The notes under the pieces: generated by a model
Told to the model about the DNA's origin: nothing
The model's database searches: none
Seen by the model: the letters and a program-made list of their open reading frames with translations, nothing else
Program-made: the position numbers and the translations under genes
Shown: in pieces, positions 39,648 through 49,541 of the stretch
Position numbering within the stretch: position 1 is the first letter of the stretch
How the letters are laid out: every line of letters starts with the position of its first letter
From: Leishmania mexicana MHOM/GT/2001/U1103
Lineage: Eukaryota; Euglenozoa; Kinetoplastea; Trypanosomatida; Trypanosomatidae
Direction: 5' to 3'
Length of the DNA stretch: 64,000 nt
Assembly: GCF_000234665.1 (NCBI RefSeq)
Contig: NC_018324.1
Coordinates: 1,353,942 to 1,417,941, forward strand

Positions 39648-40115
39648 ATGGCAGACCTTCTTTCTCTTCAACAAATTACTGAGCTTAAAGAAGCCTTTTC
39701 CGCATTTGACGTTGATTGTGATGGTAGCATTACTGTGGATGATTTGGAGCAAGTGTTCAGTTCCATTGGTCACAAAGTGTCCAAGAAAAGGCTGCAGTCG
39801 ATTTTATGTGAAGCTGACCTAGACTCCAACGGGGTGATCGACTTCCCGGAGTTTCTCACGCTTGTCGCCACTAAGCTGAACGACCCGGAGGAAAAGGAGC
39901 TTGAAATGCGTCGTGCGTTTCGCATGTACGACCTAGGAAACACCGGATTCATCACTGTGTCCAATCTGCGCTTTGTGATGGGGCGCCTTGGCTGTTTCCT
40001 GACATCACAACAGGCATTCGACATGATTAGTGAGGCGGATGCGGATGGCGACGGAAAGCTCAGCTTTGACGATTTTCGTCGTGTGATGACTGAGGGATGG
40101 GGCGCAACGCCTTGA
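39648..40115 (+). CDS. Calmodulin/centrin-like four-EF-hand protein (155 aa)
   Basis: The protein begins MADLLSLQQITELKEAFSAF, very like calmodulin, and has four EF-hands. Loop 1 is DVDCDGSITVDD, loop 2 DLDSNGVIDFPE, loop 3 DLGNTGFITVSN (missing key acidic ligands) and loop 4 DADGDGKLSFDD. Loops 1, 2 and 4 should bind calcium, although loops 1 and 4 end in Asp rather than Glu. Loop 3 is degenerate. It is not calmodulin itself, which is nearly invariant, but a divergent relative, of the kind found as flagellar or cytoskeletal light chains. The ATG at 39648 is preferred over the upstream open frame because it follows a good splice acceptor. Confidence 0.85.
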   Translation: MADLLSLQQITELKEAFSAFDVDCDGSITVDDLEQVFSSIGHKVSKKRLQSILCEADLDSNGVIDFPEFLTLVATKLNDPEEKELEMRRAFRMYDLGNTGFITVSNLRFVMGRLGCFLTSQQAFDMISEADADGDGKLSFDDFRRVMTEGWGATP

Positions 40116-40683
40116 CTCAACCTGGAAAACATGTATCATTATTTTTACCCCTTTCAGTTTATCTTTGCATGTTCTTGAACGTGAAAACTTTTGTGCTGGG
40201 CCTGTTTGGAGAGAGCACCTCTCGTTCATCTTTCCCCCCTTTGTGACATGTGTTATTATTATTGTCCTTACTCTTTCTTTTGTTGCTTGAAGCAGAGTAA
40301 AACGGGGGAAAGAAACATCGGGTATCTACTAGTGGTGACGTATATCAGTTATGTCTTTCTGAGAGGCCTTGAAAGCTGCAATTTTCTTGGACGCGTTCAT
40401 GAGCACTTGTATACGCTATACTTTGCATTTGCGAGCTTTTCCATCTTGAGCTGCATTCACGTTGTGGGCACCTGTGTGTGTGCACGCCGGCTCTTTGAGA
40501 AGGCGATGGTGCCGCTCTCTGTACATAAAATCGGCACTCTTTCTCTTATCCGCTTTTTGCTTCCCGCAATCACTCCTTCACAGGTTCGAAGTACGCATTC
40601 GCGCCACACTCTCATTTTTGCCTATTTCGCGATGCGAAACATACATGAAGCCACTGTATTGCAGTTTAGGTTAAGTGGAAGAG
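40116..40683. other. Intergenic/UTR spacer
   Basis: No supported gene. A 177-aa open frame in this stretch runs into the kinase gene in another frame and has no recognisable domain. T-rich tracts occur at about 40255-40290. Confidence 0.55.
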
Positions 40684-43617
40684 ATGAGCTGCGCCTCAGC
40701 GAGAACACCCATCGAAAAATATGATATACACGATGCTTTCCTGGCCCTGAGTGTCCTGAGGAAGCTACCAGAGTACACGAGGGAGCTGGAAGAGAGCTCT
40801 TCAGAGATGTTGTACCGAATCATTTATAGATCGATTTACGCCGCCCGATGGTACTACCGCCGCTACTCCCGGTATAGGGAATTCGTTCATTTACTCAGCA
40901 CATATACGGAGTGTATTGCTGTGAAATCATTCAACCCTGCACACCGAGTCGCGGAACTACTTGCAGCGCACACTTCACAACTTCATACTCCGCAGCTATG
41001 GCAGCGGCTGCCGCTTCCCCTTGTCGCTTCTCTTCTTCTTGCCGTGATTTTCTGCATTGCGACGGTGATACTTATCAGTATTGGAGAAGATTGCTGTCGA
41101 AAAGGGGATGTTGCTGCGCTGATACTGAGCTGTGTGAGTGTCGTGTGCCTATGTGCCCTGTTTCCACTCATTTATGCATCCCTAAAGTGGCGCGGATACA
41201 GAGGACCGGAGCGGTTTGTGGACTGGATGGTGCGAATGGCCTGTGACAACGCTCAAAACCAAAATTCTTACTACAACCCACTGTCGGACCGAATTGAACT
41301 CACCGAGCAAGCGATAGTCGAGGACACAGATGCGTTCCTTGTTGAAACCGACACTGCCCATCGTAACCGAAGTGCTATCGCGATGCTCTTAACAGAGGCC
41401 ACCGAAGACGAGGGGAGTGTTGTCTTGCGGAGCAGAGGCCTTCCTCCTGCTATGATCGGACTGAACCCCATCTATAGACATATGATAATTATCATGACGG
41501 ACTTTGATGGGAAGGTCGTAATGTGGAGCGATGGCGCGGCTACTTGCTTCGGCTTCAGTGCGCGAGACGTCGAGGGGAACAATATAAATTCTCTTCTCTA
41601 TGGCGAACGATCGGTGGAGCTCTACGCAACAATGACTGAAGCTGCAGTGAAAAACTTGGACCTCTCAGAAAAGGTCCTCACCATGGCACATATGAGTTTG
41701 GGCACACTCTCTATCAGCGCAACAGTGGTTGTCAGCCGAGAGGCCAAATCGAATCGGTCCGTGGGGTTCACTCTCATCGGGTCTGTACGCTCCGATGAGC
41801 TGTCGCAGACGCAGACGGTGCTGCACTCTTTTTTTGTGACAGAACTGTCGCAGCTGTCTGTCAAGGACAGCCAATTTCGACAAATTGTGGACTGCTTGCG
41901 GTGGAAAAACCTGCGCGACCTCTCCGCGCTGGCGAGGGACTGGAGAAGCGCGCACATTCGGCAGCTGCTGTCCGAGGTCATCAAAGGGAGGCAGCGCTAC
42001 GTGAGCGTCGAGGTCGATCCAAAGGTAACCGAATTGCCGCCTATTCTCTGCGACACGGCGGGCGTTACTGCTGTGCTGAATCGCACTTTTGAGCTGTTCT
42101 GCGAAAAAATCAGCGTTCGCGTTGAGCAGAAACGCACGACCAGTGCGGTGTACCAGCTCATTGTAGTTTACCGTCATGACATGTCTGGGCTCAACCGAAA
42201 TACCTTGATGGGCATCACCCGATCTGCAAATGACCTTGGTGGCATTGTAGTCGACTCCCCCGGCACACTAAAGCTGTTGCTGCCCTTCATGGTGAAGGAT
42301 GAGGTAATTCAAGCCTTGAAGCCTCAAGGCGCCGCTGCACAAAAGCCAATCGGACACGACCCCCTCATTGTGCTGCTCTTGGAGAAGAACGCTGTGCACC
42401 GTCACAACATATCTGCCTCCATCTGGAGCTGCGGCCATTCTCTGCGGCTGATTGAGAACGTTCGAAAGGCTTTGCAAGCCATCGAAGGATCGACCGACCT
42501 CGGTTGCGCTATTGTCGACGTCGACGTGAAAGGCTTTGACCGCGTGATCGAGGCACTGCTGGCGAAGCACATCTACATAATCGAAACCTCTGAGGCGCTA
42601 GACGGCGGTGCAAAACGCGGTGATGCCCTTCTGAAGAAGCCGATTTCGAATGAGGCGCTCCATAAGGAGTTAGAGAGGGCCACCTACAAGTGCGAGGAGG
42701 CGAAGCGTGCCGGTGTGGAGCTGCTGAAGCGGCGAGAGGTGTTCGGAAAGGTGCGCAACAGTCCATGGACACAGGGCCGTCTGCTCGGGCGTGGTGGGTG
42801 CGCTGCCGTATACGAGGCGACTTCCACCCTGACGGGCGGAAAAATGGCTGTCAAGATAATCCGCGTTTCTGGCAACTTTGAAGAGCGCATCGACGAGTTT
42901 ATGAATGAGATTGGGATTCTGTGTCAGTTGACACATCCGAACATCATTCATTACTTTTACTGCGAGCGAACCGAGACAACCCTCAACCTCTTCATGGCGA
43001 TGGCTGACCAGGGTACGGTGGCCGACCTTATCAAGCGCTGCCCACAACTGCCCGAGAACCACGTCGCCACCATCATGAAGCAACTTCTGCAAGCGGTCAA
43101 CTACTTGCACGAGTGTGGCATTATCCACCGCGACATTAAACCAGGCAACATGCTCATTTCGCAAGGGCAGCTGAAGCTGTCTGACTTTGGCACAGCCACC
43201 ACGAACGTTCGAGAGGGCACGGTTGGCACCATCAGCTACATGGCCCCAGAGGTCGTTGACGGGAAGCCGAGCGGTAAGGAAAGCGATATCTGGTCGATCG
43301 GCTGCGTCGTCTGCGAGTGTTTGCAGATCAAGCGTTCTGGTGATGGCTTGCTTGGCTATGGCGCACCAGAAGAGTACCCAAGTGATGTATCCGCTCAGGC
43401 GATCGACTTCATCAAGGCCTGCATGCAGAGAAATCCGTCAGAGCGCGCAACAACTGGCACGCTGCTGCTGCACGACTTCATTGTACATCTCGACCAAGAG
43501 GTGTCACAGCTGGCTGAGGTACTAGCCGAGACGTCGCCAAACGACGAGGGGGCAAAGCCACCTAAAGCCCGCAGCAGTTTCAGTGACTCCACCGTCATCA
43601 GCTGGTCCTTCGACTAG
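40684..43617 (+). CDS. Membrane STE11-type protein kinase with PAS and two-component-like domains (977 aa)
   Basis: The first ATG is at 40684 (the frame opens at a GTG, 40675). Residues ~112-133 and ~143-165 are two membrane helices joined by a short loop. Residues ~263-370 resemble a PAS domain (MIIIMTDFDGKVVMWSDGAA). Residues ~452-535 mirror a degenerate HATPase_c fold (LCDTAGVTAVLNRTFELF, then NDLGGIVVDSPGTLKLLLPF). Residues ~560-668 mirror a receiver domain, with a candidate phospho-Asp D612 and a Lys-Pro at 652-653. Residues ~695-936 are a complete kinase: G-loop GRGG, K724, HRD (D817), DFG (834-836), APE (854-856). It resembles the membrane-bound STE11 kinase RDK1 of T. brucei, a repressor of life-cycle differentiation; orthology is my inference. 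It would act as a sensor-linked MAP3K-like enzyme. Confidence 0.88.
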   Translation: MSCASARTPIEKYDIHDAFLALSVLRKLPEYTRELEESSSEMLYRIIYRSIYAARWYYRRYSRYREFVHLLSTYTECIAVKSFNPAHRVAELLAAHTSQLHTPQLWQRLPLPLVASLLLAVIFCIATVILISIGEDCCRKGDVAALILSCVSVVCLCALFPLIYASLKWRGYRGPERFVDWMVRMACDNAQNQNSYYNPLSDRIELTEQAIVEDTDAFLVETDTAHRNRSAIAMLLTEATEDEGSVVLRSRGLPPAMIGLNPIYRHMIIIMTDFDGKVVMWSDGAATCFGFSARDVEGNNINSLLYGERSVELYATMTEAAVKNLDLSEKVLTMAHMSLGTLSISATVVVSREAKSNRSVGFTLIGSVRSDELSQTQTVLHSFFVTELSQLSVKDSQFRQIVDCLRWKNLRDLSALARDWRSAHIRQLLSEVIKGRQRYVSVEVDPKVTELPPILCDTAGVTAVLNRTFELFCEKISVRVEQKRTTSAVYQLIVVYRHDMSGLNRNTLMGITRSANDLGGIVVDSPGTLKLLLPFMVKDEVIQALKPQGAAAQKPIGHDPLIVLLLEKNAVHRHNISASIWSCGHSLRLIENVRKALQAIEGSTDLGCAIVDVDVKGFDRVIEALLAKHIYIIETSEALDGGAKRGDALLKKPISNEALHKELERATYKCEEAKRAGVELLKRREVFGKVRNSPWTQGRLLGRGGCAAVYEATSTLTGGKMAVKIIRVSGNFEERIDEFMNEIGILCQLTHPNIIHYFYCERTETTLNLFMAMADQGTVADLIKRCPQLPENHVATIMKQLLQAVNYLHECGIIHRDIKPGNMLISQGQLKLSDFGTATTNVREGTVGTISYMAPEVVDGKPSGKESDIWSIGCVVCECLQIKRSGDGLLGYGAPEEYPSDVSAQAIDFIKACMQRNPSERATTGTLLLHDFIVHLDQEVSQLAEVLAETSPNDEGAKPPKARSSFSDSTVISWSFD

Positions 43618-44332
43618 TCTCTGCATTCTCATTTTTCGTACTATTCTTGTTATGCTGCTTTTCTTCCGATGAGCGGAAGTTTGTTGTACTGCTCCCCCTC
43701 CCCCTTTTCTTTTTCACTGCCGAGGCGTCTGTTGCGATTGGCTTCCAGGAGCGTGATGCACACACATCTGCGCCCAGAGACACCCATCTGCAGCGGCTTT
43801 TGAATCGGCAACGACGTCAACAAAGAGAGAAAAAAACAGCGTTCTGCTATGCAGCCTCGCAAAGGTGTCTGAGAAAAAAATGTAACGCTCCTGAACACAC
43901 ACTTATTTGCCCCAGGTGCTTCCCCCCTCTCTGGAAATCGCCGGTAGGAGGCGTCCCCTTCATGGAACACGGTCTGTTCTGAATGTCATGGTGCCGCCCC
44001 TTCGCTTCATCTCTCTCACGGAGCTGCAGCAGCGAACTTCACGGGTGCTGTCGAATCGACTCTCACGAGCGTTTCCGTTTTCCACAACACACAGCAACCA
44101 ATGAGATGGTTCTCCGCCTCTAACGCACACCACCACCGCCTCCCCACCGACTTGGTGTTCTCTCCCCTTTTTTCTTCCCTCGCTCTCGTGTCTTTTTCTT
44201 TCTGGTGGGCCCTGTGCAGTCCTCGATCCTTTTCCGTGTTACAGACCACCCCCCTCCCCCACTTCTTCCCGCTCGCACCACACACCTGACTTCATTCGCA
44301 CGGTCATACTATAGATCCTTCTCTGTTGCAGA
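43618..44332. other. Intergenic/UTR spacer
   Basis: No supported gene. It is pyrimidine-rich, especially 43695-43720 and 44150-44280. It contains the splice region of the nucleoporin-like gene. Confidence 0.6.
44313..44314 (+). promoter_or_regulatory. Candidate spliced-leader acceptor (AG) for the nucleoporin-like gene
   Basis: The C/T tract 44247-44280 is followed by TACTATAG, with AG at 44313-44314, 18 nt before the ATG at 44333. A stronger-looking CTCTGTTGCAG ends at 44331, only 1 nt before the ATG. Confidence 0.4.
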
Positions 44333-47300
44333 ATGGTGGTGGGGCAATCAGGGTCAACAGCACAAGGGAGTTCGCCGAGGCTCTCCACGTCGCTGCAGGA
44401 GGCTTTCCTGCGCTACGATCCCAAAGAACGTCGGTGCAGTGCCAATGGACCAGCGGTAGAGGAAGCACGTCCGATGCTGGGGAGCCGATACTTCAACATG
44501 GACCACCTCGCCCTGTGGAAGCCGTCGTTGCTCGCGTCTCTGGGCGAAACATGCCGTCGCGCCGTTTACGTGAACGAGTATCATGCACTTCTGTGTAGTC
44601 GGCGACTGGTTCTGGTGAATAACAAAGGCCGGTACATCGTCTTCCCCCCTTTTTGCGACACTCTGAAGGACGCTTACGTGGAGAGGGTATCCAAGACGTG
44701 CACGCTAGTGCTTGCAGCCGTTGCATCTGGCGTTCACGTGGCCCTTGTTCGGGACTCTGACAGCCGGAAAGCTGATACGCTCCAGAGCACCTTTTGCCCT
44801 ACCGCGTCTGCCGTCGCCTGCATTCACCACTTTGGTAAGAACTTCTACGGCTTGTGCTGTGAGAACTGCAGCGTGGAGGGGTTGGCAATCACGCTGGACA
44901 ACACGGACTCGCTGCACCCTGAGCTGCATGCGAATGTGTTGCCCAGTCGATACGGCTGGGTCCAGGCAGCGTACGACTACCTGTCCCCGAAGAGGTATGT
45001 GCACAGCCTCTTCGACCGGCATAGGGGGTATCTCCTGATGCTCTCCAACCGTAATGTGTCGCTGTGGATGTACAGCGACGAAACTGATCTGCAGCTCGAG
45101 TGCTCTGCCGCGCTTCCCCAGGAGGCGGTTGTAGCGATTGTGCCCCCGTTGCAGGATGAGTATGGAGAGACGCAGGTGGCTGTCCTCATCACCAGCAGCG
45201 GCGGCCGTGTACCGGTGCATTTGCGCACCACGGCAGGCAAGCGCGGAACCTTGCGGTCGCTCTCCGTGGGTGAGTTGCGTGGTCTCCCTAGTGGAGTGAC
45301 GAACACGGTGATCTCACTGGCATGCGCGTGCGATTCGTCGCTGCTTTTGGCGGACCAGCTCACCTCGTCTCTGCTTCTCGTGACTCGTTGCGAGCCGTTT
45401 TGTGAGGCACCTGTCAGTTCCACGACGCACGTTGTCACACAGCACTTCCTAGGCAAGCCTATCTGCGGCGTCGGGGTCGAGAGGAGCGTGTGCGATGGCG
45501 GCAGCTTTCTCACCTTTGTTGTGTACTGCGGGGACTCGATGATTGTGCGTCTGGGCCGCATGCCCCGTGGCCAACTCCTGCAGCGACAATTCGCGGCCTC
45601 CGTCACGAGTGGGATTGATGCGGTCAGCAAGCTCGAGCCGCAGGCGCGGGTGGTCCTTCTCCTTGACGCGGTACTAAGCGGCCTCCCAATCTCGTACCTG
45701 TCACAGTCCCTCGAACCCCTTCTCCGCCCGTGGACGGTGACAGTGTGCGGGGTGCGCCTGTCAGATGGCGCTCGTGGCATCATCCAACATACAATGCGGG
45801 GCTTGAGTGAGCTGTCGCGTTTGTGCTTGTCGTTTCACTACTGGCGACTGACGGAGGAGCTGGCGCAGTCGAGGTCTAGACTGGAGAAGAGTAGCACCAT
45901 TCTTACCGAGGTGCTGAACCGTGGCGGCTGGCTGGATTGCCCCACGCGGCAGAGACTGGAGTGGGACGATGACGTTCTGGTGCGCGCAGACGGCAAGCTG
46001 ACGGACATCAGCGCTGTGGACGCCCAGGCAGAGGTTCTGCAGCTGCTGCTGTCATCTGCGAAGCACGCTACAACGATCGCGTGGCTTTACGACTTGCTCC
46101 TGCAGACCGGCACCACCTATCGATTTCCTGGTCGACTGGAGGACCTACTATGGAGGAGCGACCCGGTAGCGGTGCAAGTGTCGCTGTGCATGGATCTACT
46201 GGCAAGGCACAACAAGGACATCACGGACAAGCTCCTGCAGAAGGAGCACGTGCTGCCGCAGCGCTGCCGCCTCGCCGCGACCCTCCTGTCACTGGTGTTG
46301 GACAAGGCGCTCGAGCCTGTCATGACATATACACGACGGCACATCCTCGACATTGTGCAGTATGATCTTCTCTCGTACACGACGGACCTCCTCGAGTCAA
46401 GCTTCCCCACCTCGCAGCCCCGCATCCGCCTCCTGGTCTACCGCTACCCGCACGATCACAGCGTCTCATCCGACATTTTGTCGATGGTCGAGACCATTTC
46501 TTCAACTGGCGATCTTTACCACACACTGGTGACCATTCTTGGCGACGCGGCGTGCGACAGCGAGCTGAGCTCCGTCCTGCTCGACTGGATGGAGTGCCAC
46601 ACCCTCGCTGACCATCGGATTTTGACGTTCGCGAATGTTGTCGTGGACATGGGACTCTGCGTCGACCCGGCGCACACCTTGACGGGGCGTTTCTTTTCGT
46701 CGATCAAGCAGCAGGCGAACGGAAACGTGCAGCAGGCGGCGCTGCGGTTTGCCGATCTGGCGCGCAGCAATCTGTCTGTACCCCTCGACGGACGACTTCT
46801 CGCCATAGAGCACGCCATCACTGCCGTGCCGTCGGACGACAATCGACTGATTCAGTTCCTGTTGCTGCTGCAGCAGCAGCTGGCCAGTCTCATCGCCGAG
46901 CACTTGGCCGTCGGCAAGGATCTCGTTTTTGCGCGCGGCACCGTGGAGGCGGATCTGGGGGCGCTGCGGGAACACTACGTCAATGAGAACTCTCTCTTCG
47001 AACTGGCTGGACGCTACAAAGTGCTGGGCGGGTGCAGCATCCAGCTTGACTTGCTGAAGATCCACTCAGACTCTCCCGAGCTGCTGATTGCCAATGCGCT
47101 GACCGGTGTGCTGACGTTCCTCAAGGCTGTGGGGCTGTCTGCGCCACAGGCTGTGCAGCGTGTTCTGCGGGAGTACCTCGGCACATTTCAGGCCCCATTG
47201 CCCCTCTTCCCGTTTGTTGAGTTTCTTGCCTTTGATGGCCAATCTCCAGCCCTGGCCATGGACGAGCTGGAGAAGGTCGGCGTGCCGCTGCCCACGATTT

Positions 47301-47563
47301 TTGACACCTTCATGAGCTTGCTGGATGGGCACCGCAATCCGCTTTTTCAGATTGGTGACACGGTGCTGGCGCTGGGGCAGCTGGTGCCGAAGATCAGCCC
47401 TACTGTTCAGCACATCTGCGCAGCACACTTGCTAGAGTGCAGCCGGAGCATGCTAGCAGGAGAGCAGCGCGCCATTGCGTTGACGGAGGAGGATGTGCAC
47501 ACCATCAAACACATCGGAGACGACATGCGGAAGCTATCGCAGGGGAGCCAGACAGCATTCTGA
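44333..47563 (+). CDS. Nup155/Nup170-like nucleoporin (1076 aa)
   Basis: The chain is organised as a beta-propeller (residues ~60-430) followed by an alpha-solenoid to the end, the architecture of Nup155/Nup170 inner-ring nucleoporins. Family-like stretches are LVLAAVASGVHVALVRD, YVHSLFDRHRGYLLMLSNRN and AVVAIVPPLQDEYGETQVAV followed by a Ser-Gly-Gly-Arg turn, which correspond in order to Nup155 blades. T. brucei has an equivalent, Nup144. It would sit in the scaffold of the nuclear pore. No FG repeats, signal peptide or membrane segment are seen. Assignment is by eye and moderately secure; another propeller-solenoid coat protein (for example a vesicle-coat or IFT component) is the main alternative. 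Confidence 0.65.
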   Translation: MVVGQSGSTAQGSSPRLSTSLQEAFLRYDPKERRCSANGPAVEEARPMLGSRYFNMDHLALWKPSLLASLGETCRRAVYVNEYHALLCSRRLVLVNNKGRYIVFPPFCDTLKDAYVERVSKTCTLVLAAVASGVHVALVRDSDSRKADTLQSTFCPTASAVACIHHFGKNFYGLCCENCSVEGLAITLDNTDSLHPELHANVLPSRYGWVQAAYDYLSPKRYVHSLFDRHRGYLLMLSNRNVSLWMYSDETDLQLECSAALPQEAVVAIVPPLQDEYGETQVAVLITSSGGRVPVHLRTTAGKRGTLRSLSVGELRGLPSGVTNTVISLACACDSSLLLADQLTSSLLLVTRCEPFCEAPVSSTTHVVTQHFLGKPICGVGVERSVCDGGSFLTFVVYCGDSMIVRLGRMPRGQLLQRQFAASVTSGIDAVSKLEPQARVVLLLDAVLSGLPISYLSQSLEPLLRPWTVTVCGVRLSDGARGIIQHTMRGLSELSRLCLSFHYWRLTEELAQSRSRLEKSSTILTEVLNRGGWLDCPTRQRLEWDDDVLVRADGKLTDISAVDAQAEVLQLLLSSAKHATTIAWLYDLLLQTGTTYRFPGRLEDLLWRSDPVAVQVSLCMDLLARHNKDITDKLLQKEHVLPQRCRLAATLLSLVLDKALEPVMTYTRRHILDIVQYDLLSYTTDLLESSFPTSQPRIRLLVYRYPHDHSVSSDILSMVETISSTGDLYHTLVTILGDAACDSELSSVLLDWMECHTLADHRILTFANVVVDMGLCVDPAHTLTGRFFSSIKQQANGNVQQAALRFADLARSNLSVPLDGRLLAIEHAITAVPSDDNRLIQFLLLLQQQLASLIAEHLAVGKDLVFARGTVEADLGALREHYVNENSLFELAGRYKVLGGCSIQLDLLKIHSDSPELLIANALTGVLTFLKAVGLSAPQAVQRVLREYLGTFQAPLPLFPFVEFLAFDGQSPALAMDELEKVGVPLPTIFDTFMSLLDGHRNPLFQIGDTVLALGQLVPKISPTVQHICAAHLLECSRSMLAGEQRAIALTEEDVHTIKHIGDDMRKLSQGSQTAF

Positions 47564-48956
47564 CGGCATACACGCCTCCAACCCCACTCCAAACTTCTTT
47601 TTTGTTGGCTGCTCCCGCTCGTCAGTTTTCTTTCTTTTCTGTGGGGTTTGCCCATAGCAAGGAGACGCACCACCTTCACGGGAGGCGGTCACTCCTCATT
47701 GCCACCCCTCCCCATTTCGGTGTTGTCTAATCCCCGCCACCTGCCAGAGGCCCGGGGAATCTAATACAGAATGAAAAGAAGCGGAATCGCAGCTGTGCCT
47801 TTTACCGACCGCCGTCATTCGTCAACGGCGAAGCGCTTCTGTCAGTCTCCCTCCTCTTCCACAGAAGCACAACTGACTTTGGCGAACAGTGCCGCCTCTC
47901 TCTCCTTTACATGCGAGCTTCTCGTGCAGAGGAGCCACGTTTGCGGGAGGAGTTTAGATGCCTCTTATCATGATACACTGGTTGGGTTTGTGTGAGTGTG
48001 TCGCAGAGGCCTTCTTACTCAACGCCCTCTATCCCTTCCCTTTCCTCTCTTGTGCCTCCACTTTCTGAATATCTTTCTCGCTTCCTTCACCCCGTGCTCA
48101 CTCATGCCACAACCTGCCACCGTTTCCTCCCCACTCGGTGACGCCCTCTTTCCCATCCCTCCCCCTCCCCCTTTCCTGCCTCAACGTATGCCGTCACGTA
48201 TCCGCAGCGTACCCTACGTTTTCTTTTTGTTTTGTTCTTTGTCTCTCCTCCCTCTGTCTCCACTTTCCCTCCTTTTCCATCGTCCCTTTTTTTGTTTCTT
48301 GGAAAACAGCCCTTGGTATCACCGACTTCAGAGGGAAGAGGGCCCGACCTTTTACCTTCCGTCATCTCTCACTTCGCCTTTGCGTTTTACGTCACTCTTT
48401 GTGTTGTGGTTGCCAGCTCACACGACTTCATACGCTGTCTGACGCAGACACGTACACGCAGGCCTCCTCCCCTCCTTGTCTTGACCGCATCGCACTTCAG
48501 TGCGGTTGCCATCATAGGCCCTTCCTAACCCACCCACGCCCGCTTTTCCACAGACCCCTGCTACCAACCTCAAAGGAAAACCCAACGACGACAAAAAAAA
48601 ACGTACTAATCTGAATCGCACCACCCTCGTAAGATGCGGTGGGCACAACCACACATTCCGTTACGTCATTACTACTGATTTTTTCTTTTTCTTTTTTCGC
48701 CTGCCCTCGTTTTTCTCTGAAAGGTGCCGCCACTGTTCCCACCACTCGGCCTTCTTGCACTCTTTGCGCCTCATTTCTTTCCTCCGGCTTGACGGAATCG
48801 CGCTTGCGCGCCGTGTTTTGCCGATCGCCGCTATATACACAAGTGCGCACATATACGCGCACTTCAACCTCTTCACTCAAAGGCAGAAAGGGAGTGCGTC
48901 GCGCGGGGAACGCGTTGGATGGCTGGCAACCCTGCTTTTACTTCCTCTCTCCACCA
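47564..48956. other. Intergenic/UTR spacer
   Basis: No supported gene. It is strongly pyrimidine-rich (about 48000-48330), as expected upstream of a plus-strand gene. ORFs here are low-complexity Ser/Leu/Phe translations of C/T tracts. Confidence 0.6.
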
Positions 48957-49541
48957 ATGCTCCGTCTCTGCCTTGCACTGCGCTCTGCTAGCGTGCAGCG
49001 GAAGCCGCACCTTTTCCGTATCGACCTGACTTCGAAACACACCCCAGGTCACCTCTACCTTGCTGATCGCGCCGTCAAGTCTACTGCTGCGGACCCATGC
49101 TTTGTGTGCCTCGACAACGCCATGGCATGTCAGACAGCGGATTCGAACGCTGCGGTCGTGCTGCGCAGCTGCATGACAAAGGGCCGGGAACTCTTCCAGT
49201 ACGGGCGGATGCGCTTTCAAGGCATGAGTGCTGCCCTCGTGTTTCGTCACAACCACCTCGTCTTCCAAGGCATCGGCGATGCTTCCGTGCAGGCTCTTGA
49301 AATGTCGTTGCAGCACAAGGACATTTTTGCGCTACTGGGCGGCATTAGTCCGCAGGAGAACATACCGGAGTGGGCGCGCGCTGTCGAGAAGGCCATCGCC
49401 GAGGGTGACGTGGAGTACGTTGCGGAGGAGATGCTGCTGCAGCTGCGGTGCGCCACGGACGGCTGCACTTCAATTGTGGCAAAGATATCCAAATTCTCAG
49501 CAGGTCTGCCGGAGCCGCCGAGCTATTCCCATGCCCTGTAG
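48957..49541 (+). CDS. Hypothetical protein, possibly mitochondrial (194 aa)
   Basis: I do not recognise the family. The frame is open from 48639, but the only usable ATG is at 48957. It starts MLRLCLALRSASVQRKPHLF, a plausible mitochondrial presequence. The body has a balanced composition, with beta-like segments in the middle and a helical acidic C-terminal half (WARAVEKAIAEGDVEYVAEE). Three Cys lie in the first half (CFVCLDNAMAC). An out-of-frame ATG at 48919 lies upstream. The gene precedes a 7.8-kb stretch without genes, so its 3' UTR may be very long. Confidence 0.7.
   Translation: MLRLCLALRSASVQRKPHLFRIDLTSKHTPGHLYLADRAVKSTAADPCFVCLDNAMACQTADSNAAVVLRSCMTKGRELFQYGRMRFQGMSAALVFRHNHLVFQGIGDASVQALEMSLQHKDIFALLGGISPQENIPEWARAVEKAIAEGDVEYVAEEMLLQLRCATDGCTSIVAKISKFSAGLPEPPSYSHAL

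Noticed and set aside
44977..45783. Minus-strand ORF of 268 aa within the nucleoporin-like gene
   Set aside because: It is antisense to a long well-formed CDS and has no recognisable domain.
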